A DNA stretch of 64,000 nucleotides from positions 186,001-250,000 of the forward strand of contig JAWZYV010012530.1 of assembly GCA_038373885.1 (NCBI GenBank), read 5' to 3'. The notes beneath the pieces were generated by a model that was not told the origin of the DNA, did not search any database, and worked only from the letters and a program-made list of their open reading frames with translations. Position numbers and translations under genes: made by a program. The first letter of the stretch is position 1. Each line of letters starts with the position of its first letter. Positions 26,440 to 38,455 of this stretch are shown here, one piece after another. The stretch is from Cheiracanthium punctorium (taxonomy: Eukaryota; Arthropoda; Arachnida; Araneae; Cheiracanthiidae).

Positions 26440-26598
26440 TCACTTTAATTGTCTGCATCGTAGTCTCATTTGAAGCGAGCTTGTAGCTGGACTGTTGTTG
26501 ATGGGATTTTTGATGGCCATTGCGGAAATGTTTTCTCGGGATGAATAAGCTCGCTTGAAGTCTTTCATTTCGGTGGATGATGGTAATAGCTTTAAAAA
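26440..26598 (-). other. Possible terminal coding exon
   Basis: On the minus strand a candidate acceptor (CACACAG) is followed by about 50 stop-free codons and a TGA. The peptide is balanced and polar, with H-E-F-L-K-L-L-P-S-S-T-E-M-K-D-F-K near its start and basic, arginine-rich residues at its end. The local GC content is higher than in neighbouring DNA. I recognise no family, and no partner exon was found, so it may be a chance frame or part of an unrecognised gene. Confidence 0.2.
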
Positions 26599-29500
26599 TT
26601 CGTGACTGTGTGAATTAAAGCACATTAAAATGGGTTTTGACTGGGCGAATTAAAGAACGTTTGAATACGTTTTTCATATTCCCCATTTCCTTTGTATTGT
26701 CTCGTGATTTCCTAGCGACGAAACAGTGTTACTTCATAAATAAATTGCCAGAGATGAATGGCCTGGCATTAATATTTAAGAAAAAAAAATGGATGCCAGT
26801 AAAGCATTTAAAGATCTTTAATTAAAGTAGGAGCATTTATAAGCATTTTTTATTAAAGTATGATAGAATCTTGATGTCCCAGTTAGATTACAAAGTCTTT
26901 TTAGAGGAGAACTGAAAAATAATATTAAAATGAGGTATCAGAGAGTTTAATTTCTAAGATGAGGTACTTTTATTAAATGTATTCCCCCCCCCCCCAAGAG
27001 CTGATTAATATTTTTTTTCTCTTTTAATGGATGTGCATATTTACCTTCCCTTCAAAACCATATAAAGTAAACAAATTTGCTTTAAAATAAATGAGTATTT
27101 GGTGCCCCTAGGACACAATTTCGGTTTATGCTTAACTGTGCAATAATTTATAATTCTTATTTTTCCGTTGAATTATATCCTCAAATGTTAAATTTTTAAG
27201 TGGTCAATAACTTTTTAGGTGACTATATATCTGGAATAATGTAAAAATGATTTCGAAATTTTTGTATATAATTATTTAGATTTTTTGAAATTATAATTAC
27301 TTTGATTTGATGAGATTGTTTTACATGCATAGCTGTCTTGAAATAAAATTCAATTTTTTAGCAGCAGTTAAACAAGTTTATACATTGTAATCTATTTTAT
27401 TATCCTCCCTCTAACTTTTTTTAAGAAATATTCACGGCTACTTTTGTTGTGAAATGTTTGAATTACCCTGCAAATTTTTTATTTAAATAATTTTTAATTT
27501 TCTCGAGTAATTAAAAAAAAAATCAAGCTGAACTTTGCTTAAATCCAGCAATAAAATAATTGAAAATTTCAGTTTTATTTTAGTAATGAAAAAAGATCTC
27601 ATCTTTAAACAAAGTTCCATTATAAGGTATCTATATTAAAAAGTATAATACTTTTAATAGAAGGAAAAGCATGTTCATCAACTATTTCGTTGGCTGTCAA
27701 AATAAAATGTTTATTTATTTTATGTTTGTTTGAGTAAAAATACATTATTTTAAATACACTATTTTGAATTTAATTTTATCTTATATTTTATTTTTATACT
27801 ATTGTTCACCAGCTAAGTTATATGCATGAGTCAACGATATAATCAGGTATTAATATTGTTGAGAGAAATTTTAATTCCTTAATCTGTTAGAGGGAAAGGG
27901 AAATAGGGAAATCGTTTGCGTTATAACGATGCTTTGACTGTGATGTTATTTTTTACTATTATGCTTTTAATAGCTACACAGAAAATAGGGTGCTAAACAT
28001 CATGCAATCATACGGTGTAAAAAGGATGTTTTAGTTGATAATAATTAAAGAGGAATTTGACGTGTACAAATTTCGAGTACTATTTACATTCAAATTACAA
28101 TATAAACTAAGTCCATAAAAGTGTTTACTTAATTGATAATGTATATTTTCTACCAAAATCTTAATTTATAATTTAAGAAAGTTATTTTGTTTTGAATCTA
28201 AAAGTATAAGCATCTTATTTTGTTAAAATAAATTTAAACTATAGGGCTTAGTACTAAAGCATTACTTTTCATTAATTCCTTATTTTTTGAAAATTAAAAT
28301 TACATTTGTTACACCAGAAAATGTATTCAACTTGTAAATGCTAGAAATAATATTAGACTAGCGTCATTTAAGTGGTGTTACAACAATATGGGAATATAAA
28401 TATTAGGACAGGAAATGTCTTCTCTACTAGAAGTGTAAGAACACGTAGAACATTTTACTTTTTATTAGACGAAATAAAATCAAAATAGTAATTGAATTTT
28501 TGTATTACATAAAAATTCAATTATCATATAAATATAAGATTTAAATATAAAATTCAAATGTAGAATTTAAATTTAAGTAAATTTTGAATCTATATTTTTC
28601 GAAAGATTATATTTTTATATTAATAATTGGTTCAATTAAATAAGCAACATTTTGATTGTTAATTCCTAAGTACTACTTCAACTAAAATTTGAGTCATCAT
28701 TTAAAAATATAAAACTTCAGAAATTGAAAAGTACAAAATTAGCAATGAATGAACAATTCTTTTTTTTTTTTTAAATAACCATGCCTCTAAAATTAATTTA
28801 GAACTTTCGTTTTAAATTTAATTTAATTACCCTTAGTACAATAAAAGTAATTAAAAAATAGCTCATGTGTAAAAGCTCAATTTAAAAGTTTTATCTTTGA
28901 GAAAGGTGCCCGGAATTGAACGATTTTTTAAGCTGAATTCTGTTATAAATTTATGCAAGCACACATATACGATACCAATAAATTTATTAAATTATTGGAA
29001 ATATCTCATATCAATTTTAAATGATTTTTTTTTACATCTATCTCCCTCTATATATATTTATAACATTATATTTAATAATACAGCTAATTCTGAAATAAAC
29101 GATCTCAAAATGGTGCGTTTTCTATCTACACATGCGTCAAATAGGATGCATACTCTTATGCACTACTTAGTAAGAACCGAACCTTTTTTTACCTTCGACA
29201 TCTCTGCCAAGGGAACTCATTCATAAAAAAGTCACAAAAGTGTAAACTTTCCCCCGATTTTCCCATAACTACTGCTCACTCAGAGCAAAATACTTCATCT
29301 TTCGTTTGCAGTCCAGTAACCTAATTTAGCCGTATAATGTTCCGACAAAAGCGAAATCCTCTCGGCATCAAGGGAAAGTAGTCGGGAAGAACTAAAAGGC
29401 ATATTCATCGCTAATCGGATTAAGATTCCGTGACTATTGGGAACGCTATTTTGAACTGTCCATTGTTAAATGTGCTTTGCTTATAACGCGTGTAGATTTT

Positions 29501-30127
29501 TATCTCTTTCAGCTGAGATCTATTGGCAGTCTAAGTGTGTAAAAGGAATCCAGGTAATTAATGTAAAATCAGCAGATTTTTTTTTTTTGGCGCATTCCTT
29601 CCATGAAAAAAAAAAAAAAATATTTCCTTGAATTTAACATTTTGTTGATCCGACAAAATTTTAGTTGGTGCGGTTTTTACACAATAATTTTGCTGGCTCA
29701 AATATATATAACTGATTAAAAGTTTCCGAAAACGTTCTTTAATAAACTAAATAAAACTTTTGATGCTTCCAAATATGAATAAACGTTTTATATATTAAAA
29801 AAAAAGTTCAGTTTAAATACTATCAAATAAAATCTTGCTAAATTGAATGAAACATAGTCTCAACTGCATTAATCTCATACTTTATTATAATTTTAATCGT
29901 TTTAACTGAAAAAGTAGACTTCAAGCTTTTTTTTAAAAAAAATTATTTTACATTCATTGCTTGATTAGATTTATTGAACGATTATAATTAGATGAAGCAA
30001 TTGCATTTATTCAAGATATCGCGTTCCTAACTTCTGTCCCTAGTATTGCAGATTCTCATTTACACGTGCGTTGTCAGGAAGTTGCCTAGGGTGGCTGGGA
30101 CACTTCTGAAATTTAGATTTTTATTAA

Positions 30128-31558
30128 CAAAACTAGAAGCCCGTTGTGAAGCCAATTACAACGGGCGCTAAAAAAAAGTTTTTACGAAAGATGCCTACAC
30201 TCAATATATTTAAACTTCGTCCACCTAAGACAAATAACTTCATACTCAATTTTTATTATATAAAACCAAATCGAATTCATGCTCTTTTGGGAACGTGTGG
30301 AAACTTTTCGCATTTGAACGCCTTCGTTTTGCTTGGAACATTCCGAGGAAATAATTTTTTTTTGTGAAAAAAAAGAACTTATAAACCTGGAAAAACTATT
30401 TTAAACAAATTGGAGTCGCAATTGTTCCTTTAAAGCCTGATAACTGACATCATATGACGTCATTGTTATTTGCAATAGCTAATTTTGCAAAGCAAATGGT
30501 TCACTTTTTTCACTCTTGGAAATAAAATGCATCTGAAAATAGCAAAAAATCGCTTAACAATGAGAGAACGGGTGAATTTTCAGATTTTAAAAGTGGCACA
30601 GATTGTTTTCTATATTTTTATACGTAATTATGAAAAATATCAAGCGGATCGTACAAACGGCGTAGATGTTATTAGGCTTTTTGCGTTTAACTTTGTAATC
30701 TTTTCGCAGTAATGGCGAAAAAGTTTTATCTTTGAGCAGGTTGCCCTGAATTAAACGTTGCCCGTGAGTCAGGAAACGTAACTATATAATTGGATGATAA
30801 TAATAAAGCCTTTTAGTGAGTATTTCTACATTTTTCGCCTCCCTTCCCTGAAGCTTTCTTCGTGGCTATGTGCCTGACTTAACCTGCAAAGCAGCTTAAC
30901 AATGAAAAACGCATCTTTATCCTACTATATAGTTACGCTGATCTCAGACTCACTCACTCTTTGGGCCGACCACTTCAGAACATAACATTCCGTCATTTAT
31001 CCAAACAGATTAAAAAGTTACGGTCTAAAACAGTAATAAAATTCACACCGTTTGTGCGATCCCCTTGAAATTTTTCATAATCATGTATAAAAATATAGAA
31101 AACAATCTGCGCTCCTTTAAAAATCTGAAAATCCACCCGTTTCCTCATTTTTAAGCGATTTTTTGCTCTTTACAGCTCAATTTTATTTCCGAGAGCCAGA
31201 AAAGTGAATCCTTTGCGTGACAAAATTACCTTTTTCAAGTGAAAATGACGTCACAAAATTGGGATTCCAGCTCGCTTAAAATAGTTTTTCCAGGTAAAAT
31301 AGGTTGATTTTTTTTTATCATTAAAATAATCGTCTGCTGAAGCATTAATATAAGAGGATCTGAATACACGAAACGAAATCGTTCGCATACGAAAAGTTTC
31401 TGCGCATTTCCAAAAGAGATGAAATACGTTTTGGGTATATAATAAAAATTGAATATGAAGTTATTTATTTTAGGTGGACGAAGATTAAATATATTGAGTG
31501 CCGACATATTTTCGTGAAATGTTTTTCCTAGCGCCCGTTGCAATTTTTCTTCTAGTTT
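30128..31558. repeat. Large inverted repeat, arms over 500 bp
   Basis: The left arm 30128-30680 and the right arm 31036-31558 are diverged inverted copies, with many indels between them, around a spacer of about 355 bp. Shared landmarks include ACTAGAAG, CAACGGGCGCTA, CACTCAATATATTTAA, CTTCGTCCACCTAA, AAAAATCGCTTAA, TTTTCAGATTTT and ACAAACGG. The left arm has GCCCGTTGT and ACAACGGGC as a 9-bp hairpin followed by GCTAA. This looks Helitron-like, although homology between the arms runs past it. Frames of 73 and 156 codons cover the arms and are probably not genes. Confidence 0.85.
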
Positions 31559-33427
31559 TACATATTTTAACTCGCAAAAGCGCTGAAATCTCGCATACGA
31601 TCGCATGTTTTGCAAAAGTTTTCGGATTAAATGAAATGCACCGCCGACTGCAATATTTTGTAACTTTTTAATTAAATGCGATTCACTTTCTCGAAAGGAG
31701 GACACGGTGTATTTCCCGCCGGGACAAAAAAGCGAGACGCAGTGTCAAATCACGTTAAGTCCTTATTAATGAAAAGTAATAGCTTGTTACACAGGGAACG
31801 GAAACGGACATTAAAAAAAAAATCCCATGTTGCAATGTCCAAACGACGAAATTCTCAGAGTGACAAGAAAGAAGAATCAAATGCATGCATCGGTAATGAG
31901 ATGGCTCGCAAGTGACATCATGTCACGGTACAAGGTGTTAACACGGCTAACAACAGATTTGAGATTTCCTTTTTATCCTTATTTTCAATTTAATCTGTTC
32001 TTTTTATCTCTGATGAAGGTCGGTTTAAAAAAAAATAAAAAGTATTGAATGCTAATTTATTAAAGGATTTTTCGGATATAGTCTGAATTAAAACTGGTTT
32101 TACTTGAGAAAATATCGTTAAAATGATCCCCTATTTGAATTTAGGAGAGGGTTTCGAAAGTGCTGTCCTCGTAGAATGATACGGCGCAAGATTTTTTTTG
32201 GATTTTAATGGAGGATGTATTTGTTCTTTCATAATTTTATTTTATATTAATTATTTAGAATAACCCATTTCATAGACGTTTCAGCAACATTAGAGAACTT
32301 AAAAAAATTATCATTTGACGCTTCTAATAAAATTTGTTAATTGTACTACTTTTTATTCACGAATAAATATTGAAAGTCTAGAAACGCGTTAACATGTTTA
32401 TAATTGTTTACTAAACAGAAGAAAATGTTTCTGGATAGCAATTTTGTAATTTACTTACAGTAAAACTTTTATTTACTTAATATGTTTTTAAAATTAAAGG
32501 ATATTATTCAAGATAGTGTTCTCATATTAATTATAATTGAGCTATTTTGAAAAAAAAATCAACGTTAATGCAACAAGAAATACATTAATATATTAACTAT
32601 TCCAATATTAGTTTTTTAACTTTGAGAAACACGATATTTAAAGGTCGTGCTGGCTTCTTAAACATGTGGGCCCAGGGACTTATAAGACAGAGGTCTCTTG
32701 TTATAATTTTCTGGTTCTATTTCAGTAAGTTCTTGAGTATGTTTAGGTTTTTGTTTAAGAAAATGGATTCCGGATACCGATAAATTGAAAAAAAAGGGAG
32801 GACTTATTTTAAATTATTATTTTTTTAAGTGGGTAAAATAAGCTACAGAATATACACGTGACCCTGTGTATTACAACTTAGAATTCTACTTTTCCTTGAA
32901 TTTCATGAATAATTTCTGCTGCACCTTACTTAAATTCAACAAATTAAAACCATTAAATCATTTTAAAAGCCACTTTAGTGCCTACAGAGGTTCATACACG
33001 CATTCATACTTGTGAAAAAAGCTCATTATAAGTAGAAATGAACTACCTAAATAAAAGATAAAATAAATTAACCTTACTTTCAAATACAGGAGACAAGAGT
33101 TTTTTTACCCATCAATACTGTAGTGCGCCTTCAACAGATTATTGTAATACTGCTTACCTGGTAACTGCTACTTTGTTATTTTATTATTTTAATACAGTTT
33201 GTACTAATATACTTTTATACATATTACTTGCATTATTGAATCCTAAGAATTTTAAAAGTGAATTTGTTATTTGCATTAATTGCCCCTATTGCATCATCTT
33301 GTGTAACTCTACGTTTTAAAGAAAAATAATTTGCCATTGAATAATTTTCAATCAATACAAGGAAATCTTTGTGAACAGAATTAAATTTAAATTTAATACC
33401 ATAAATTCATTTTGATGATTTTAAAAT
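31559..33427. other. Non-coding, nothing recognised
   Basis: Homology to the inverted-repeat family may continue a short way to about 31.7 kb. Beyond that I see AT-rich DNA and short lysine- or arginine-rich frames without family features. Confidence 0.5.
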
Positions 33428-34100
33428 ACAGGGTCATCGAACAAAGGCAGACACATTTCATAGCATCAATTATTTATTAAAGTAGATAGCAAAGGCAAGC
33501 AATTCTTTCGTTGTATTGTACATAATTTACCTTAATACGTTTCAATATGTGCACCGACTAATCAATCTCTATAACCACGTGTTACGGAGCATGTCCGGTG
33601 TCACTAAGGCAATTGCATCGACAATTTTCTCCCGTAAATATGTCAAGTCCCGTACCTGTGCCCTGTAATCAATGTTCTTGATGGAACTCCAGCAGGGGCG
33701 TAGCCAGAAATTTTTCATGGGGGGGGGTTACGACTACTACAACTCATATATATGTATACGTGGGTGTGATAATGTAGTGAAGAATATGCATTTTGTATGG
33801 CAAAAAATTCCTCAAGGGGGGATGTTATGACCCCCTAACCCCCCCCCCTTGGCTACGCCCCTGAACTCCAGAGATAAAAGTCAAGAGGTGTTAAATCGGG
33901 ATTTCTCGGAGGCCATATCTCCAGAACGGCTCTACCAATCCATGTATTGGGGAACCGATTGATGAGAGCCTGTTGGCCTGTGTTACATTTACAAATCTCG
34001 GAAACTTGGCAAACTGTTTGCAAAGAATGCTGTTCAGTTTGCTCAATTTCTTTTAGAATTGTGAATTTCCGTAATATATCTAACCTTTTTTAGCTGATCC
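33428..34100 (-). pseudogene. Decayed mariner-type transposase
   Basis: On the minus strand the region 33966-33570, once the inserted hAT MITE is skipped, keeps one frame. That frame carries the diagnostic tail of a mariner-family DDE transposase: W-I-G-R, then WPPRNPDLTPLDFYLW, then I-K-N and P-D-M-L-R-N-T-W. A TAG stop directly follows this W-L, and another stop follows soon after. The element's 3' terminus is probably TACAGGGTCATCGAAC (from 33425, plus strand). The upstream catalytic half is absent or too decayed to read, and no opposite terminus was found. It cannot encode an active enzyme. Confidence 0.8.
33693..33863. mobile_element. hAT-type MITE with exact 8-bp duplication
   Basis: A 171-bp element has termini CAGGGGCGTAGCCAGAAA on the left and, reverse-complemented, CAGGGGCGTAGCCAAGG on the right. 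The 8-mer AACTCCAG lies on both sides (33685-33692 and 33864-33871), the hallmark of hAT transposition. G- and C-runs follow the TIRs. It is inserted in the reading frame of the mariner-type transposase relic and has no coding capacity. Confidence 0.95.
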
Positions 34101-37100
34101 TTTAAATTGATGTATTCTTTTCGTATGTAATTGAATCGTCCTTGTGCAACAAAGTTTAATACTGTAGTAAAATATCAACAGATCACGCAGGACTTTATTA
34201 TAATCATCTGGTTTAACTTTCTTTCATGCTAATTCAATTGATGTCCGAATGAAATAATGGCGGAAACAATTAAAAGTATTGAGAAAAAAATCTTTTCCCC
34301 CCTTTTTTTCCCGCACACGCATGTTCATAATGTGCACACACACAAATAGACATAAACAATCACCTGAAACTGAGCCACAAGACAAACAAATCAGTTTTTC
34401 ACGACATGACGAGGATGCGCCTAAATGTTGGCTTCACACGCAAAAACACTCCGCCGTGTTAACATCTTCGCGAAACAAGTCGCCGCATCTTTCAATCTCA
34501 ACATTTCCGCAAAGGAAGCTGAGGCATTAAGATTTAATACATTCAGGCTGATCTCGTGTTTGTTTTGAAGGACTTCGCTGCGCTTTCATGCTTCAGTGAA
34601 GAGTCTGCTATTTGTGTGTGCGGAATAGTGGTTGAAGCAGCAATTTTCTTTTCTCTTTTTTTCTTCAATTAATACAATACACGTTAATTACGTATTACAT
34701 AATTTCCTCATGGGAGTCATGAACCATCAAGTCTGTCATAATAAGCATAGTACTTTATATCTCGATGGGATTTAGTAGTTCTATTGTCATTTTGCTTTTA
34801 GAATTAACCGACAAGAAAAAAAGGTATTAACTTCGTATAGATGATGAATTAGTATAATGTTATAAATACCAAGCAGAAATCACATCTCAGATTAGTATAA
34901 TCGTTGGAAGAACGTAGGATTAATATATGTTGATAATTGCACACAAAATTCATTATAATTTATCAATTTATTATTTCTTATAAACTTTTTGTGAAAGTTA
35001 AAATTATGTGCCGTATAGAGTCGAAATTATTTAGGTAAAAAATAATTAATGATTTTTTATAATGCAATTATTTAAAATATTTTGTTAAAAGGCTGAAGGC
35101 ATAGGATATTTTTTTCAAAGCTTTAGTTTTATACAAAGTTTGATGACAATATTAATATAGTATATTATTCAGCGTTGTACTCTTACAGTGTGTCGAAAAT
35201 ATTTTATTTCAAAAGTATATTACAAGGAATTTCTGTCTTAAAATGTCATTGCATAAAAATATATTTCAGTAATTTATAGTTTTGATGTATGTATTTTCGA
35301 TTCCCTGTTCTACTTGACAAGATTTCATAAAACAAGAACTTACTCATAAGCTCTAAAAAGTTACCAATTATATTACGGGTGCAATAATCTCAATATAGTT
35401 AAATTTTCAAATTTTCAATATTCCAAATATATGTTTAAAATGAATTACAACCAGTAAAGTATTTGTATTAAAAATGAAATCAAATATATTTTTCTTTTAG
35501 CCATTTATATATTTTCTTTTAGCTGCCTCTACTCATTTTTTGGCCTCTTGTAGTATATATATGAGCTTTTACGAAACTAACTGTGCTTTATAAAGCTATT
35601 AAAATAACTTTAAAATGTGTTAAAGCATGAAGGAGTGTTTAATTCACAAGATGATTTATATGAACAATACTTTTCCCAGTATAAAGTACCATTAATCTTT
35701 CATACATGTTTCAATTTTGAAAGTGAATTTTCTTTAGAGTCTTTTTAGTAAAAATAAATTATTTTAATAAATTCGAAAAATTTTAATTTACTGTTGTTAA
35801 GTATAAGTTAATGCGATGTAGTGAAGTAAATAATTTTAAGTTACTTATGAGCCAGTTGTTCGGTAATGCGTTGTAAAATTGCTGATTTTAAATTACTATC
35901 AATATGATCAGAATTGTATTCTTAGATGCTTGACGCAAAGTACTAAATTTAAAGTGTTTAATAACCAGAACATATGAAAGGGACTGTCTGATCATATTAA
36001 ACATTTTTTCTTTGTGTGCTTTTCAAAGATGGATATTTTTACTGTTTGCTCATCAATAAAGAAGTATAAATAAAAAAAATGTTATGTTCCATTTTTTTCA
36101 TATGACATATACTGTAAGAATTTCATTTCGTATAATGCTAATTGACATCGTTCATCTTGAAAACAACTTACGTAATTTAAAGTGACTGATTTATATAAAC
36201 GAGGAGTCTGATTAAAAAATAAAGCTATCACAATGATTAAAAAGTTTGCAAAATTCTGGGAAAAAATAGAATATCGTATACCTAGAATTCTTCACAATGT
36301 ATACTAAAAATAACAAAACTTTTCAGAACACAGAAAAGTCTGCAAATAAACGTTCGGTCTAAGCCACACGTTTTGTAATTCTGCTGCCAAATACTGTCTG
36401 CAAGTCTACTAAAAAAAAAAAAAAAAAAAAAAAAAATCCTCGTAAGATGTACAGTATGCTATTACCACACCTTAAAAATGTTTGTTCTTCATAATTCTTA
36501 GCGGAGTAGTGCGGATGACAACTTTAAATACGTCGTTTTAACAGGCGTTGTCTCGACGATTCCTGGTGCTGTGACGGTTACGGTCGAGCAACCATCAGCC
36601 ATGTGAGAAAAATAGTGACAGCATATTCTGCAGTCGGCGTGGTGGAAATTCACGAGTAGTCTCTTGTTGTTTCAGGTAAACGGTACAGAAATGGGTGCTT
36701 GAGCCTCACGAATTCTGAGCGAACGTGATTTTTAAACGTTTCAACAATGGGACATGCAAATTATGCCTGCTTGCAGTTCTGCATTTTCATGGGAAGAATA
36801 TGAATAAACTCGCCAAAAGAAAGGAGGAAGCAGTGGTTGTGATATTTTTTTTTCCTTTGCAAGGTAATGCGAAGGTCTCTGGAATTGATTTTTGAATAAC
36901 AGTTTATGAATCGATAAAAATTTAAAAATATTACAAAAAAGGTGTTTTTGAATTCACTGGTAAGAGAAGTAAGATAAAGTCAAAATGATACACGTAGAAA
37001 TTTCAGAGAGCCTTATAAACAACCCTACGTATTAGTTTTAGTTTAATTTGGATAGTGCATTATAACGCATAAATGTGCGAAATTATAGAATTCAATTTTT

Positions 37101-37919
37101 GAAATCTCAATTATACTTAAGCACTTATATGCCATTGAATCTGGATGTTGGAAATATATTTCTTTATGTGGTAAATTAAAAGTTCTAATGAAACTCAACT
37201 AATCATAGTAGCAATGTATTAAGAAACATACTTACATCAAACTGTGTCTATCATGTCTATTTGCATGCAGACACAAGGTATGAAAAATTCAAAACTTTTT
37301 TCGTATTTTTATCCTTAGTTGGTAGTCTTGGTATTGATTGTCTGCTTGTGATTATGGAGCAGCATGTACATTTAGCCTTTATCTCCAGTTAAAAATTCTT
37401 AAGATTAGAGTTCTTGCATTCCTGAGCCTCTAGTCGCCTCTAGTCGTCCAGGCGATGGCCTTGGAATTTCATTACGCAGAAATATGATAGATATGATCCA
37501 GTCAATAAAACAATTCTTTGAATATTTCTTAATTCTAGCTTATGAAGCACCAGAAGCACTAACAGATTTAGTTTTACCCAGCGATTACTACGAGAAGTGC
37601 TCTTATTAACAATTATGATTAGAGGAAAAGGTGTATATATGGGCACCCTCTTTTGTTTTTGACTTAGTTACTTTCATTTTGAAAAATTCTAGATTTTTCA
37701 CTTCATTAACAAATATAACAAGTTTACTAAATAAGAATAGGCAAAACAATGATGAATATCAATTATTTCAATTCGAAAACGAAGATTTACAAAATGCTTT
37801 ATAGAAAGTACTAGAAAAAATAGGGTACAGATGTCGTCTCTCTCCAAAAAAAGTCTCAAAAATAGATTTAAATGTTTTGAAACAGGATAAAACTGTACAA
37901 AAGTTATAGAATTTACCTA
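34101..37919. other. Non-coding DNA
   Basis: AT-rich sequence. A 26-A run lies at 36411-36436. A GC-richer patch at 36490-36850 shows no recognisable product. Short frames at 34279-34530 and 37440-37646 match nothing I know. Confidence 0.5.
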
Positions 37920-38455
37920 TTATGGGATTTTTTTTTCCATACAGAAATCGCAAACATAACTAGCTCTTTCAGCCCCGGCTCTATCTCAGTGTGCCCACGT
38001 TTGGCACATAACACATTTAACCCACACTTCTCTCCGTCAGTGTCTTCAGAGGATTTCCCATCACAAAATATGCAAGTCGCATCCCTCGAGTCTGGTTTAT
38101 CCCAATCGTTGATATTCAGATTGATATCATCGCTGTCTACAAGGGGAGGGTCACAGTAATCTGATGAGTCCGATGATGAATCGTATCGTTTTGTAGGCCG
38201 AATTTTGTTTTTTGAGAGAACTTTAGTCAAGTGACTTGGTTAAATGATCCTTGTATGGTGATCCAGTAATGAGGCTGGACTCTGCTACATTGCATCCAGG
38301 ATTAGTCTATCTCTTCTAAATGTTCGGAACACGAGATATGCAAAACGGAGAGTAACTACATTTGAAGTTTCCGGGGAACATTGCGGTGTTTCAGCAGCCT
38401 CATCAGTTGACATAGCTGGAACATGATGTGCTGGTATATCATGATAATCTTTAAT
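37920..38455 (-). pseudogene. pogo/Tigger-like transposase C-terminus, frameshifted
   Basis: The minus-strand frame from about 38230 gives an acidic, serine-rich linker (S-S-S-D-S-S-D-Y) and then a zinc-binding-like knuckle starting C-I-F-C-D-G. After G-E-K the expected W-V-K-C-V-M-C-Q-T-W-A-H and A-S-Y-V-C-D-F-C continue in the next frame, so a frameshift lies near 38022-38026. An in-frame stop lies beyond. Upstream, at 38455-38300, another frame reads D-E-A-A-E-T-P-Q-C-S-P-E-T-S-N. This acidic linker plus CxxC tail is typical of pogo/Tigger-class DDE transposases in arthropods. The catalytic domain is not present in readable form. Confidence 0.65.

Larger units (their letters stand above)
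24521..30127. other. Non-coding DNA with one possible exon
   Basis: The stretch is mostly very AT-rich. It contains a perfect 19-bp hairpin at 25888-25928, a coding-like minus-strand frame at 26440-26598 and a C homopolymer at about 26985-26995. A fragment at about 28887-28925 is shared with 30718-30756. No gene is assigned. Confidence 0.5.

Noticed and set aside
31235..31705. 156-codon minus-strand open frame
   Set aside because: Most of it lies in the right arm of a large repeat whose other arm encodes a diverged, shorter version broken by stops. It behaves as repeat sequence, not as a gene.
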